This document shows, piece after piece, positions 21,233 to 32,353 of a stretch of DNA of 64,000 bases; position 1 is the first letter of the stretch, and each line of letters opens with the position of its first letter. The DNA comes from Kitagawia praeruptora (taxonomy: Eukaryota; Streptophyta; Magnoliopsida; Apiales; Apiaceae). Position numbers and translations under genes: made by a program. The notes below the pieces were generated by a model. The model made no database searches and was not told the origin of the DNA. It saw nothing but the letters and a program-made list of their open reading frames with translations. The DNA is taken from NCBI GenBank assembly GCA_037693485.1, contig CM075351.1, positions 98,908,001-98,972,000 on the forward strand. The letters are read 5' to 3'.

Positions 21233-23078
21233 GTTAATTATGTGTGCTAAAATCTTTTATTTTAAGGAATTACTTGGAGACGTTATAAATTTTAGGAGGA
21301 AAGTATTAGAATTACCCGAATAAAATTAGGGTTTAGATGTCTATATAATAAGTCCATTAGATTATCGGAAAAACTTGTACGGGAACTCATTCGATCAGAA
21401 GGTGCGCCCCTTACTTTGTTAACTGGTTATTTGATTATGTCTCATGCGTTTACATGTTTAAGTGCTACTTTGATTATTATTCTTTACTCCTGTTGTGAGT
21501 TGTGACCATTATGTACGTATATATATTGTTTATTCATGCAAGCATTCGCAGTTTATGTATAGTACTAAAAGGTATTATGTCTTCTTATATATTCATGGTT
21601 GGTTGATATATGGGTCTTTATTAATATCTAATTGAGATGCTAGAAGCCTAGAATAGTAGAATGTATGTGCCATAAAATCGAAGCCTACTTTGATTAATTG
21701 TTAATTCTGTTGGTTCGATTCTTTTTCCAAAAAAAAAGTTATTTCTTTACAAAAATTATCATGTGATAAACTATTGTTTTTACCGGCTTTATATGATCTT
21801 ATTTTATTTTTAAATTGATTTGTTGTTAATATTATTCGCGAGAGCATAGGATTAAATATGTTGTAAATATGGCTAAATAAAAGTTATAAATGCATGACAA
21901 TGGGAGATGAGATTTTGGTTGTTCTGTTTAAGGTTTGTTATTTTATTTATATATGCATGTTATGTTATATGGACAAGGAAGTTAATCCATGAATGCATGC
22001 TACTGTGTTAGTATAGAATCAACATGTTTTCTACTATTTTTAAATTTTAAATGATTATATGGCCAACTTGTACTTGTTTATTCTTAAAATTGGGCAAGGA
22101 TTATTTGATCGTAAGCATGTGAAATTTGGGTATCTTTATGCAGTTTTGCATATTATGTGCAGCCGATTGGTTTAAATAAATATCTTTGTCTTGTCTTGTT
22201 GTTATATAATTTTAATTTAGCTGGGTATTTAATTGAGTAATTGATTCATTATGTTTTGTTCTGCTAATTAAATTATAGGATCAAATTCGTGTCACTAATT
22301 TCGGTTTGGTCGCTTTCGAGGTAAGTGACTTTTCGTTGCTCACTATTATTATAAAATCTGTTTTATTCTGTTCGAAAATATCTGTTTGATTTGATTATCG
22401 AAAATTGTGATATCGAATATTGATTTTGGAAAAAAAAGAATTATTTTTAGAATTCCCCAGTTTTAGTTGCGTATCGAATCATAGAATCCGGTCACTGGAT
22501 AGTGTGACATATCGAATCATAGAACTAGTTTACGCACGTTCCGGAACACATAGATACGTAAACTGGCCCCATCGAACATAGAACCGTGTCACTGGTTTAG
22601 TGTGACCGTAATTTAGAACTGTGGGAATAAAATATGATTTATCGTTTTGAATTTTTGTATCGATTTAAAGTTTCAGAAATTTTGTTCACTTTTGAAAATA
22701 TTATTTTTTGAGCTGTTGGGCGATAGTTACTTGCTGGGCTTCGCAGCTCATTGTTTTAATATATTTCAGGTTCAGACTTTTGGAAGCTTGTTAAGATAAG
22801 GATTCGAACTATGTGGATTTCGTGCTACTTGATTTAGATGCTATTATTGGAAAAAGACTTATCGGATTTATTGAATAAATTTTTAGTACTTTATTAGATA
22901 TTGAATATTGAATTTGTGGAGTTGCGTCTCCGATTTGATGATTTTAGAATATTGAATTTGACCGCTGCATTTGACTTATGGAATATTTGCTTTATTTGAA
23001 TAAAAAAATCCGTTTTGTTTAAGTTCGTAATTAGAATTAATAGTCCGAAAAGTCGGGCTGTTACAGCCTGTTTTGAGA

Positions 23079-23444
23079 ATATTTTCAATTATACATAACA
23101 ATGCAAGCATGCTAAATTTAAAAATGTACATATGTATAAGTATAGTGTTCAATTGCTGAAAATTGCTATATCAACTTTACTTTTATTATGAAATCAAGTT
23201 AATTCTCTTGCAGAACTCTAATATCTTAGTTCAGGTTCATTATTCTCCTTTTTTAGGGAGTTTCTTTATTCTCTTAAAATGTAATGTATATGATAAAATT
23301 GTAAAAGTTGGAAAAAAAAATCAAACGTATAGGGAATTCACTTTCTCTAAAAGTACGTTTTAGACCAATTTTTTTTCAAAACTACTATTTTAAAAATTTA
23401 TCAAACGATTGTTTACCTATTTTCTCGAAAAAATTTTTTTTTAT
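23079..23444. other. AT-rich spacer with no recognised feature
   Basis: Sequence between the right TSD of the hAT element and the next LTR. It has short meaningless reading frames only. It may be old host intergenic DNA. Confidence 0.5.
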
Positions 23445-23885
23445 TGTTAGGTCCGTTAAGATTGTAGTAGGGGAGTTGAATACATTCTATACCTTTTTAT
23501 CGAAATTTGTCCGTTAAATAAAATTTAGTTTAGACAAATTTGTGCGAAATTAATTGAAACAAAATTCAAGTTAAATATAACGATATATTAAACTTGAGGG
23601 TTGTTACAAATTCAGTACAGAGTTATATCAAGCAAATAAAAACAAATTAGAAAATTCGACATGAATTTTTCTAGATTTGTTAATAAAGAACAAGATACGA
23701 ACTAGGAATGTTAATTCGCTAGTAGTGAGAGAGTCACAAATAATTAAGTTCTACCGGATACAATCTTTGAAACAAAGAACTTAAGAATTTATGGCAATTT
23801 AATTCTCCTTGGTTGAGCTTTAAAGATGAGAGAGATATGAGGCTTTTATTTCTTCTGTCATTAAGTCTGTGTGTAGTGTATTTGT

Positions 23886-23997
23886 TGTGGCCGTCTGTCT
23901 ATTTGTATAGACTTGAGTTGAAAAGATCTTCTGCCTATTTTTGTGGCCGTTTGTCTATTTGTATAGACTTGAGTTGAAAAGATCTTTTGCCTATTTT
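23886..23997. repeat. Two-copy 56-bp tandem repeat in LTR B
   Basis: Units 23886-23941 and 23942-23997 both begin TGTGGCCGT and contain TTGTATAGACTTGAGTTG and AAAAGATCTT. They differ at only a few sites. Lies immediately before the AGACTAT cluster. Confidence 0.9.
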
Positions 23998-24004
23998 TCT
24001 AACC

Positions 24005-24350
24005 AAAACAGACTATCCAAATGACCAATAAAGCCTTGCATACTACCAAGTTAATTACTAGACTATCGGCATGACTATTAGGGCTGGCAGACTATCCACA
24101 TTCTTTTTAGACTATCGGAATGACTATCATGATAGTCTTTAATACTTGATTTTCTGACAGACTATCCAATTTCATTGCAGACTATCTCCTTTCAGACTTT
24201 CATCCATACTTCCTTGCAGACTATCATGCCATGCAGACTTTCCTTTTTCTCTGCAGACTATTTCCTCTCTATATTGTTTTAGAATTTCACACAGACTATT
24301 TCAGATAGTCTTTTAACATTAAATCATAGTCTAAAAACACTTCTCATAGA
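24005..24350. promoter_or_regulatory. Reiterated AGACTAT / ATAGTCT inverted-motif cluster in LTR B
   Basis: More than ten copies of AGACTAT or close variants occur in about 350 bp. They include the perfect palindrome GACTATCATGATAGTC (24122-24137) and a spaced inverted pair AGACTAT-TTCAG-ATAGTCT near 24293. Position within the LTR, upstream of the conserved block, suggests an enhancer-type array. The function is inference. Confidence 0.6.
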
Positions 24351-26420
24351 CTTTAGCAATTCATATTAATTTCGAATTAATTAATTCAATAATTAACTTA
24401 ATAAATAAATTAATTCTTGAAGAATTCACTTATTAATTAAGTTAACTAAATACTTTAAATTAATTAAGAAAGAATTTGTGACAAAAAAATATTAAGAAAG
24501 AATTAACATAATTCTTTTAATAGTCTAACCTTCACTTTAAACCACTGAAATAAATAAAGAACTTTCATCGAATATTTGTTGACGCTCGATGCACGGTCTG
24601 GTTCATGAACGACTAACTCCAATCTATGTTTTTCATTTTGACTCTACGCTGTGGTCTATTTATTTTCTCAACTCTTTTCAAATATTCTGTACTGATACTT
24701 TCTTCACAGAAATCTCCGTCACTCTAAATGAATCCACTTGCTTCAATGCCACACTGAGGCTTGATCAAATTGACTTTGTCCTCTTTCTTCTGACAGATAA
24801 TACTATCTGAGATTCCTGTGACAGGTAATATATTATTTACTTATTACAATCTAGTTTAAGTTGATTACACTATACCATAAAAGGCCTATGACCACATTTA
24901 GAGCCTATGTTGCCTTTGGATATGTTGCCTTTGTCATGCATGTTTTTGGCTATTACAACATTATCAGTTTCATGTTGCCTTAGGTAGCAAAAATATGTTG
25001 GCATAGACTAAAAATGTTTGCATGTTGCCGTAGGTATGAAATTGTGTTGCCATAATTTTGCAATGAACAAAATATTATATTTTCTACTAAAAATAAAAAA
25101 TTTATTTTTTCACATGAAAATTACTTTTTTTGGATAAAAATAATAAAATTGTTTTTATAAAAATCTAGAATATTCCATTAGAGAGTGAATATTTCACTAA
25201 AAATGTTAAAACATTTTAAGATGTGTAATTTTATTTTTATATTTATTAAATATTATTAAACAGATTTTTTAAAACAATTTTTTTCCTAAATATATTTTAA
25301 TATATCAAGAAATAAAAAAATATTTCGTATATAAAATTCTCAGAATTTATTGAACCAAATTTTTACTTAAATTTTCGTGTTCTTACTTAAATTGATCAAA
25401 TTTTTTATTGGACCAAGACTTAGAAAACTGATTAAATTTTAGTCAGAATTTATTTTTATATTTTATTATTTGTAATTGATAAATATATTAATGTAAAATT
25501 ATAATATGTTTATTATCATTTGCAAATTAAAAATATTAATATATATATATATATATATAAATATTTTTATAAAATTACGATATAGTTTAATAAATTTATT
25601 AAAGTTTTAATGAAAGAAATATTTAAATAAAAACATAAAAAAGATTATTTATGCACACAAACACCATTTCACTAAAACAGATGGAAAATAGGGTGAGCGG
25701 CAAAAAGCCCTCTCTTTCCAAATATTTCACGAAACAAACACCCCGCCATCTCTTAATTCCTTTCTCTCTCTTTAATAATTTTTTCACTCTGTATTTCTGT
25801 CTACTTCTCTCTGGGTTAGCACTCTCTCCCTCTTGTTATCTCTTTCCATCTCTCCTCTCTCTCGTTATATACATAATGTATACATAGATCTCTCCCACTC
25901 TCACAAGCACACACTCTTTGATTTCCTTCTATTATCCATACACTCTTCGATTTCCTTCCATTTGTATGCTTCTTTAATTTAGGACTTTTTCAATTTAGGA
26001 CTATTATGTATACATATATACATATTATCTATACATATATATAAGTTTGTTTAATTTAGGACTAATTTTGATTTGTATTTTTGATGTCTCAGGATTGATA
26101 TTGAAATTTGGGATTCAATCGGGTCGGGTTCAATCGGATTTAGTTTGAGTATTCAAAATTAGGGCTTCAATCGGGTTCAATTTGGGGCTTTGAGCTTAAG
26201 GTATTTTTATCTTTTGTGTTATATATATTGAATGTATTATTTGTTTTGTGAGTTCGATTTTATTTTGTTGCTTCAATATTAGGGCTTAAATCGGGTTCGA
26301 TTTTGTTGTGTTAATATTGAGTTGATTTTTTGTGTTAGTATGTTCGATATTGTTTTGTGTCAATATTGAGTTGATTTTTTGTACTAATATGTTAGTGTTA
26401 ATATGATTTTTTGTATTAAT

Positions 26421-27078
26421 TTGTTAGTATTGAGCCACTTGCATCTATTGGTCATGCGTGCACCAATGCTATTTTCTCCATATTACAAACATTTTTATTG
26501 CCTGTATAATGAGATGTTCTATGTTAAGAAACTGAAGCTTGAGATGTTGACTGCCGTGGCGAATGAGAGCAATACTTATGAAATTGGTAACAATATTTCT
26601 TGTACTTCTTCTGTAGTTTTGCCTATCGTGATAGCAATATCTCTTGGTTTTTTAACGATTCTCAGTTTGCTATCTGATCTCAAGCTTTCTGGAAACAACT
26701 AGTCAAGGTTTTTTTTTTAAATTTCATTACAGTGACTGAAATATGTGAATATGCTGTAAATGTTGATATTCCCATGGCTAGGGAATCGATTCAGGCTGTT
26801 GGAAAAATGTTAATGCAATTGTTGATAGGCTGCTTCAGTTTTTAGAGATGGAGAAGGACCATGTGACAGCTGAAATTTTGGTAACTGCAATCCAATTAAT
26901 GGATTATATTCTTGAAAGTCCCATGCGATGTACTTAACATTGCTAGATATGAATCTTCATAGTCTTACATTCTTCTTATAGGTTCTTCTGAAAGATCTTC
27001 TCAGAAAATATCCACAGTGGAGTCATGACTGCATTGCAGTGGTTGGAAATATCAGCAGCAAAAATATCCAGGAACCTC
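26421..27078 (+). pseudogene. Captured AP-4 complex beta-adaptin fragment
   Basis: Three exon-like blocks match the HEAT-repeat trunk of plant AP-4 beta. Block 1 (26421-26586) includes HLHLLVMRAPMLFS and YVKKLKLEMLTAVANESN, followed by GT. Block 2 (26733-26880, after CATTACAG) includes ICEYAVNVDIPMARES and VDRLLQFLEMEKD. Block 3 (26982-27078, after TTATAG) reads DLLRKYPQWSHDCIAVVGN. Splice phase is preserved between blocks 1 and 2 (a valine codon is split). Inside block 2, about half a dozen residues are missing after VGKM and the frame shifts, so it is not functional. AP-4 sorts cargo at the trans-Golgi network. It lies inside CACTA element 2 in the plus orientation. Confidence 0.88.
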
Positions 27079-28633
27079 ATTATACTTCTTATTTTGAAGG
27101 ACTCGGCAGATGTAAACCTTATCCGCAATTATGAAAGGGTAGTCGTTTGATGAAGTAAAAATTAAAACTTATCCCCAATTATGAAGAGTAGTCATTTGAA
27201 TGCTGTCAATAATGGGTCAATGTATTTTAATTGTGTAATTCAGTATCAAGGATGCTTGAGTGCTTAAATTACTAGGCTACAAAAGATCTGTTTCGCAAAC
27301 AATATATGTAATTTTAACCATAAATAAGGCGTCTTACATTATTATTGAACTTGAAGTGGTAAAGCATGTAACACCTATTTTAAATGCATAATCTATTTGG
27401 GTCTCTTTCACGTCGGATCATTTTGCACCGTGTTTAATGTTTTTGGTTATAAGAAAAGAGCATAGAATTGTAAGCTTCCGTGAAGTTTCAAAGAAGTCCA
27501 ACTTCAGTGTTTCTTACTTTTTTCTTTCATTTGTTATAACTTTTACATTTTTTTCCTGGCAGATTCCTGTGGAAGGGCTACCGCATGATGGTAGAGATAA
27601 GAAGCAAAAAGTTGATGAGGCCTAGGAAAGCTTTACCTGCTTATGCAAGCATCTGGTCAGCTAGCTAGCTAGACTACATGCTATTATGGTCTTGTTTATC
27701 TTGATCTGTTAACAAATTGATTATTAACTTTCTATTTTTGTTTATCTTCTGATAGCTGTACTCGTTTGTTTATCAGCAAACATTGAATGTGGATTTGGGT
27801 TGATCGACTTTAACTTTTTGCTTTCATATATCTTCTTCAAATCTTTGGTTATGTTATCATGTACTTTATTCAATCGTCATCTTACTTCTTCCATGACATG
27901 AATGTAAACCAGCAAATGAGATGTTACTTATATATTGTTTAGCAAACAATATATGTATTTTTAATCATAAATAAATATCTTAATGTTGAATGATTAGACT
28001 ATGGTTGTGCTAATTACCAAGTGATGACTTTGATATATGTTGTGTACTTGCATAAGAAAATGTAACATGAAAAGTCTTGGAGGGACTGAAAGATTCGATA
28101 TCGTGGTATATGGAAAATTCAGGATATAGGTGTCCTGAACAACATGTGGGGGTTCTAGTTGTTGTGATATGTATGTGTTTTTGTAGAATACATTTCTATG
28201 GGCGACTGCTTTCTAAAGAGATGTGTTCCATAAAGACTTAAAATGTAAAAAGTATAGGCTAATGTATCAATCATTTTTTGTTCTAGCACAGGAATCTTTC
28301 ATACTTCTGATTTTGCACCTTCTCTTTACCAGCAACAATGTAGCACAATAGATGGCTTCCTTTATCTGTTAATTTTTCATTTACTTGGCAGCTAAGTAGG
28401 TTTCTGCTTACAGAGCTATTAACTTGTGGTATTACTTGCAATGTCATAGATTTTTAGGTTATAATACTTGCATTTGATTAATCTCTCTTTGCAGATCTGA
28501 CAACTCTATTTTTCTGATGGATATAATTTACTTTGTTCCTCATTAAAAATAGTTCTTATCAGATATAAGAGAAGTGCTCCTATCAATGCTAGATTTGTTA
28601 AAACTTACTTATGTATATTTGTTTATATTGTAG

Positions 28634-28935
28634 CTGCTCTGACGCTCTTGGGGGAGAAGACTACTCTTCTATCACCTGATGTTATTGTTGCATCAGGCAT
28701 TCCATGTTGCAGGTTTGTTCCTCCTTGTCTAATGAATTTGACATGTTTCCATCTTTCTTAATTCATCTCAACCAGGATAATATTAGTGAAATCTTTTGCA
28801 CAGACTTCTTTCTCTCTTTCTATCTATTGGCGAATGTTTATTAATATATTATGATTTTAATTCTTAGGTTAGTTCGGAACCCAGGCGAATTTGTAATCAC
28901 TTTCCCAAGGGCATATCATGTAGGATTCAGCCACG
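28634..28935 (+). pseudogene. Captured JmjC histone-demethylase fragment (REF6/ELF6-like)
   Basis: Exon 1 (28634-28712) reads ALTLLGEKTTLLSPDVIV then ASGIPCC, bounded by TAG and GTTTG. Exon 2 (28868-28935, after TTCTTAG and before GGTAATTG) reads NPGEFVITFPRAYHVGFSH. The arginine codon is split correctly between the two, so the introns look competent. NPGEFV.TFPRAYH.GFSH is the C-terminal core of the JmjC domain, and the upstream LGEKTT..SP stretch points to the REF6/ELF6 group, H3K27/H3K4-type demethylases. The histidine of the last motif is part of the family's metal-binding site. Only two exons are present, so no enzyme is encoded. It lies in CACTA element 2 downstream of the AP-4 fragment. 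Confidence 0.85.
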
Positions 28936-30127
28936 GTAATTGCTTTACAGTTTACAATTTCTTGTACCACAATGATGTTCTCAGATATTAGTGTGTTTGT
29001 TTTCTATTTAAATTATTGGTCCCCGTACTTTTCTTTTATGTATTGCATGGGTATCTTGTTCTTTTAAAATTGCTTTTCTTGATCTTTGAGTTGGATATCT
29101 TAGTGTGTGTATCTATTATCATATGTTATGTCTCAGAGCATCACTCATAGGTTCTCTTTTCTACAATATGAAAATATACATTTTGGCTTTTGCATATTCT
29201 GGGTATTTGACAAAAACAGAATGCTTGTCACGTATTTGCCTAGTAGTTTGTTCTTGAACAATTAGAAACATAGAGTTTGGATATAAGACACAAAAAATAT
29301 TTTCTCCTGTGTTGTATATCTTACATTCCAAAACATAGAGTTTGGATATATTAGAAACTTCATGAATAATATTTTCTGTTGTGTTGCAGGTCTATCGTGA
29401 TAAAAAATGAGATGCAAGGATAGATACAAGAGGCTTGGAGTTAATGACAAAAAATGAGTTTGGATTATTGTAATGTAGATGGTTGAATAGATTACGATGC
29501 TTGGGAGTTTTAATTATTTTCATACTTGCAAGAATTATTATGTTATACTATGTTATGTTTGGTGGTAATGAAAAAACATGTTATGTTGATTTGGTTAATT
29601 TGGGAATGAATATATTAAAATTGTGTATTTTTGTCATAAACAGTAAAGTGTTGTCATTGATGTTGTAAAGTGTTGGCAAAAAGGAAAATTAATGTTAAGA
29701 AATGTTGCTAAAAATTGTAAAAAATGTTGCTATAGGTAAAATTTATGTTGGCATAAAAGTGGGCCCCAAAGTGGGCCCCACCTGTGGGCCTAGAAGTGGA
29801 TCCACTGGTGGGGTCCACTTTCTTTTCAAAATGTTTAACCCAAAGGCAACATAATATCATGTTGTTAAAAACTGATAATTATGTTGCCATAGCTAGTCTA
29901 TGCCAACAGAAAAGCTGATGTTGCCATAGAGAATTAAAGTGTTGCCTTTGACCCCAAAAGCAACGGCAAAAATAGCAACACCAGCAAAATGTTGCCTGAG
30001 GGGTTTTTTGGGCCTACAGCAACATATTTCGGGTCTACGGCAACACTTTTTCGGTGTTGCCGTAGGCCTTTTATGGTGTAGTGTTAAGATCCTCGAACTA
30101 CAAATAGGCTGTGTCATATGCTTTTCA

Positions 30128-30712
30128 ATCTCCCCCTATTTGTTTGTTAGACAATAACAAGCAAATACCTAGAGGATACCTCAACTAATCCAACTTAAAC
30201 AAGTAAAAGATAAAACTTCAAATGCAAAGTAAATAATGAAAAAGTTCTAGTTTATATTAACATTTTCCAAATTCAGACATAAAAATGAATACAAGATAGA
30301 TGATCCTCTAGACTGATCATGTATTACAATTTCCTATCTTGATTTATCTAAGCTCTAAGCATGTAACTAGTAGAGCTGATCTTCACTTCGAAGTGTCTTC
30401 CTCCCTTATCTCTCCAGGTTCCACTTCATCTACTACTGGAAGTGACTTGTGCATTTCAGAGTCATAGAGACGATCTCTTTCTGATGTTAATCCTTCGGGA
30501 AAAATTGGTTGAAGTCTGAGTTGCCTTTCCAATTGACCCTTGAATTTTTCATACTTCTCAATATTCGTCTGTGCATAAGATTAAATATGTTCTGCAACTT
30601 CCCTTTTTGCTCGAGATTTGAATCCACGTTTCTGAGAATGTACTCCATCCATACTAAGTGCCTGGCAGTATATTGATACAATGCATCTGTGTTAAGGTGA
30701 CATGTCTGAAGT
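30128..30712 (-). pseudogene. Interior of Sirevirus-like element B, end of its extra 3' frame
   Basis: This follows LTR B and the complement of its polypurine tract (TCTCCCCCTATTTG, 30129 on). On the minus strand, pieces of a hydrophilic protein can be read, including FPEGLTSERDRLYDSEMHK and an acidic tail ending near 30387, with a frameshift relative to the 64-codon frame upstream (30681-30487). By position this is the C-terminal end of the extra frame that follows pol in such elements, as in element A. The element's interior resumes beyond the nested DNA at about 55412. Confidence 0.55.
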
Positions 30713-31027
30713 ATGTTACCCTTATATAAGAAACTTTACTTGACTAGGCTCCTCTATCACTTCTGGACCAGCCTGTCAGCCTATTCTTTAAGTTTCTCAT
30801 TTAGCAATACACCCAGTTCATTCTGCCACCTGCATTACGCGCTGCCTGCGCGTGGGCTTCGGCTGGTTTGCCATTTTCTGCTCTGTTTCTTCGTCTTTTC
30901 CTTCCGTTCTTTTTGCAAATGCTTCCGTAGTCACTTATCTTTACTTGGAATCTTCTTAAGATCTTAAAGCTTGACTCCACACTTCATTCCATTGCACAAA
31001 TCAACTCCAATTTTGACGGAAATGTTA
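30713..31027 (-). repeat. Left part of an Athila/Tat-like gypsy LTR fragment
   Basis: The right-hand part of this segment (for example CTCCAATTTTGACGGAAATG, 31001-31024) aligns loosely with the LTR of the 57177 element near 58570-58600. The alignment continues past Sirevirus-like element A at 55286-55411, where AAAACACATCAAAACTAC and TCAATTTAAGCCGATAT are shared. The left boundary is not clear. It probably represents a truncated or solo gypsy LTR inserted in element B. Confidence 0.5.
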
Positions 31028-32123
31028 TGTTAGGTCCAGAATAACATACAATGGGGGTTGAATACGTTATTTCGAAATATTTGGATTTTTGAGATGTGAA
31101 AAATAAGGTCAACAATTGAATCGAAATAACACAATCAATTCAGGAAAATATCTTTGAATTGATAAAAACCGAGGGGTGTTACAACTTCTAATCCAGTGGA
31201 TTAGCTTCAAAAACCAGAACACTCCTAAGGATAGTTTAGGCACGAGGACCTTCTACCCGACATTTCCTGAAAGCGGGCTAAGCCGGCTTTCCTACTAGAT
31301 GGACTGTCTAGCAGCTTACACAGAGAAGATATAAGAGAGAGAAGAGAGAGTTGTGTGTTGAGGTGTGTTTTGAAATGAAATACAACAGGCCTATTTATAG
31401 GTTTTAGAAAGTCACTATTTGGCACTATTCCAACAACCCCCAAATAGTAACCGATCACTATTCCAACAACCTCAGCCATTATTCCAACAACCGCAGTTAC
31501 TATTCCATTCTTATGAATAGTGATTTCGGTTACTATTCATATGAATAGTGATTTCGGTTACTATTCAAATTCTCTTCTGTTTATTTTGCTGCTTTAATTC
31601 TTCTCAGAAAATAGTTCAAGTACCAGATTAATTTAATTATTTATTATAAATAATTAATTAATCTGTTACTTAGTTGATTTTCAGAGTAAATTAATTTTTG
31701 ACAATACCTTGAGATATTATGTCTGTCCTTGATCGTCAATAGGCTTTGGCAATTCTTTCTGTGAATTAATGTGTTGACCCTTCTCTTATGTGCTAACACT
31801 TAGTGCACTGGTCTGGTTCACAAGTGACTAGCACTGATCTTGATCTTCACACCTTCGTTACATTCCAATTGATTAGCCTGCAGCAATATCTTCAAATAAT
31901 ATAAATACATGGAATCTTTTGGCCCTTCAACTGAATCATCTGTACATCTTATTCTGTCACTGAGGCTTGATCATGTTAATGAACTTCTTTCAGCGACTTG
32001 ATCCTTGTCGGTGCCTGTTCTTCAAATTTCATGATCCCTGTGTAGAGTTAATATTATTTATCTTTTATCCTAGTTGAGTTATATATGTCCTCTATTACAT
32101 ATTACATTACATTATGCTTTACA
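31028..32123 (-). repeat. 3' LTR of element A
   Basis: TG...CA LTR of 1096 bp, nearly identical to 54183-55280. It has one full copy of the palindrome ACTATTCATATGAATAGT (31532-31549) with partial copies beside it, whereas the partner LTR has three. The block TGCACTGGTCTGGTTCA sits at about 31804-31820. The PPT complement TCTCCCCCTATTTG follows it at 32125. Confidence 0.92.
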
Positions 32124-32353
32124 GTCTCCCCCTATTTGATTGTTAGGGTTTGACAAGCAAATTCCTAGAATATAACTCAACTGATACAAGCAAAATGAAA
32201 TACAAAGATAAATAATATTAAAGCGCATTCTGGATCATATATGCATTTTCCAGATTTCTAAAATTTGAACAAGTACAAGACAAATTGTTCCTCTAGACTG
32301 AACATATCTTCAAGTTTGCCTTGTTTGCTTTCCACATAGCACTAATACTCTCA

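Larger units (their letters stand above)
13575..23065 (+). mobile_element. Gag-only LTR retrotransposon (Ty3-like, TR-GAG type) with a MULE in its 3' LTR
   Basis: LTRs start TGTAAAATCC and end GGCTGTTACA. The 5' LTR is 13575-15582 (2008 bp). The 3' LTR is 16863-17042 plus 21241-23065 (2005 bp after removing the MULE and one copy of its TSD). The target repeat GCCTG lies at 13570-13574 and 23066-23070. Internal DNA is only about 1.28 kb, holding a primer-binding site, one gag frame and a polypurine tract. No protease, reverse transcriptase or integrase is present, so it depends on a helper. The LTRs differ at few positions by eye, suggesting a fairly recent insertion. Confidence 0.93.
16863..23065 (+). 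repeat. 3' LTR of the gag-only element, interrupted
   Basis: The LTR runs 16863-17042, is broken by the MULE, and resumes at 21241. The two parts together reproduce the 5' LTR. The break duplicates GTTAATTA. Confidence 0.92.
24868..30083 (+). mobile_element. CACTA element 2 carrying other host gene fragments
   Basis: The left end reads CACTATACCATAAAAGGCC at 24868. The right end finishes TTTTATGGTGTAGTG at 30083, its inverted counterpart. The 3-bp TSD TTA lies at 24865-24867 and 30084-30086. The left arm (to about 25400), the leader region (about 25650-25960, with CGGCAAAAAGCCC and CT-rich tracts) and the 3' module plus right arm (29455-30083) all align by eye with CACTA element 1. The cargo between is different: AP-4 beta and JmjC fragments. 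No transposase. It is inserted in LTR B. Stretches without recognised content are about 25960-26420, 27080-28620 and 28940-29450; an exon-like piece near 27563-27625 is unidentified. Confidence 0.92.
23445..30127 (-). repeat. LTR of Sirevirus-like element B, split by CACTA element 2
   Basis: The LTR starts TGTTAGGTCC at 23445 like the other Sirevirus-like LTRs here. It continues to 24867, and after the CACTA insertion ends at about 30127, directly before TCTCCCCCTATTTG. That string is the complement of a purine tract, so this is the 3' LTR of a minus-strand element. Net length is about 1.46 kb. Inside are a two-copy 56-bp tandem repeat (23886-23997), a dense cluster of AGACTAT/ATAGTCT inverted motifs (about 24005-24350) and the block GGTCTGGTTCATGAACGACTA shared in variant form with the other two LTR families. 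Confidence 0.8.

Noticed and set aside
30713..30967. Open frame of 84 codons on the plus strand, Cys/Phe/Ser-rich
   Set aside because: Lies in a gypsy LTR fragment, has no recognisable domain, and its composition reflects CT-rich DNA.
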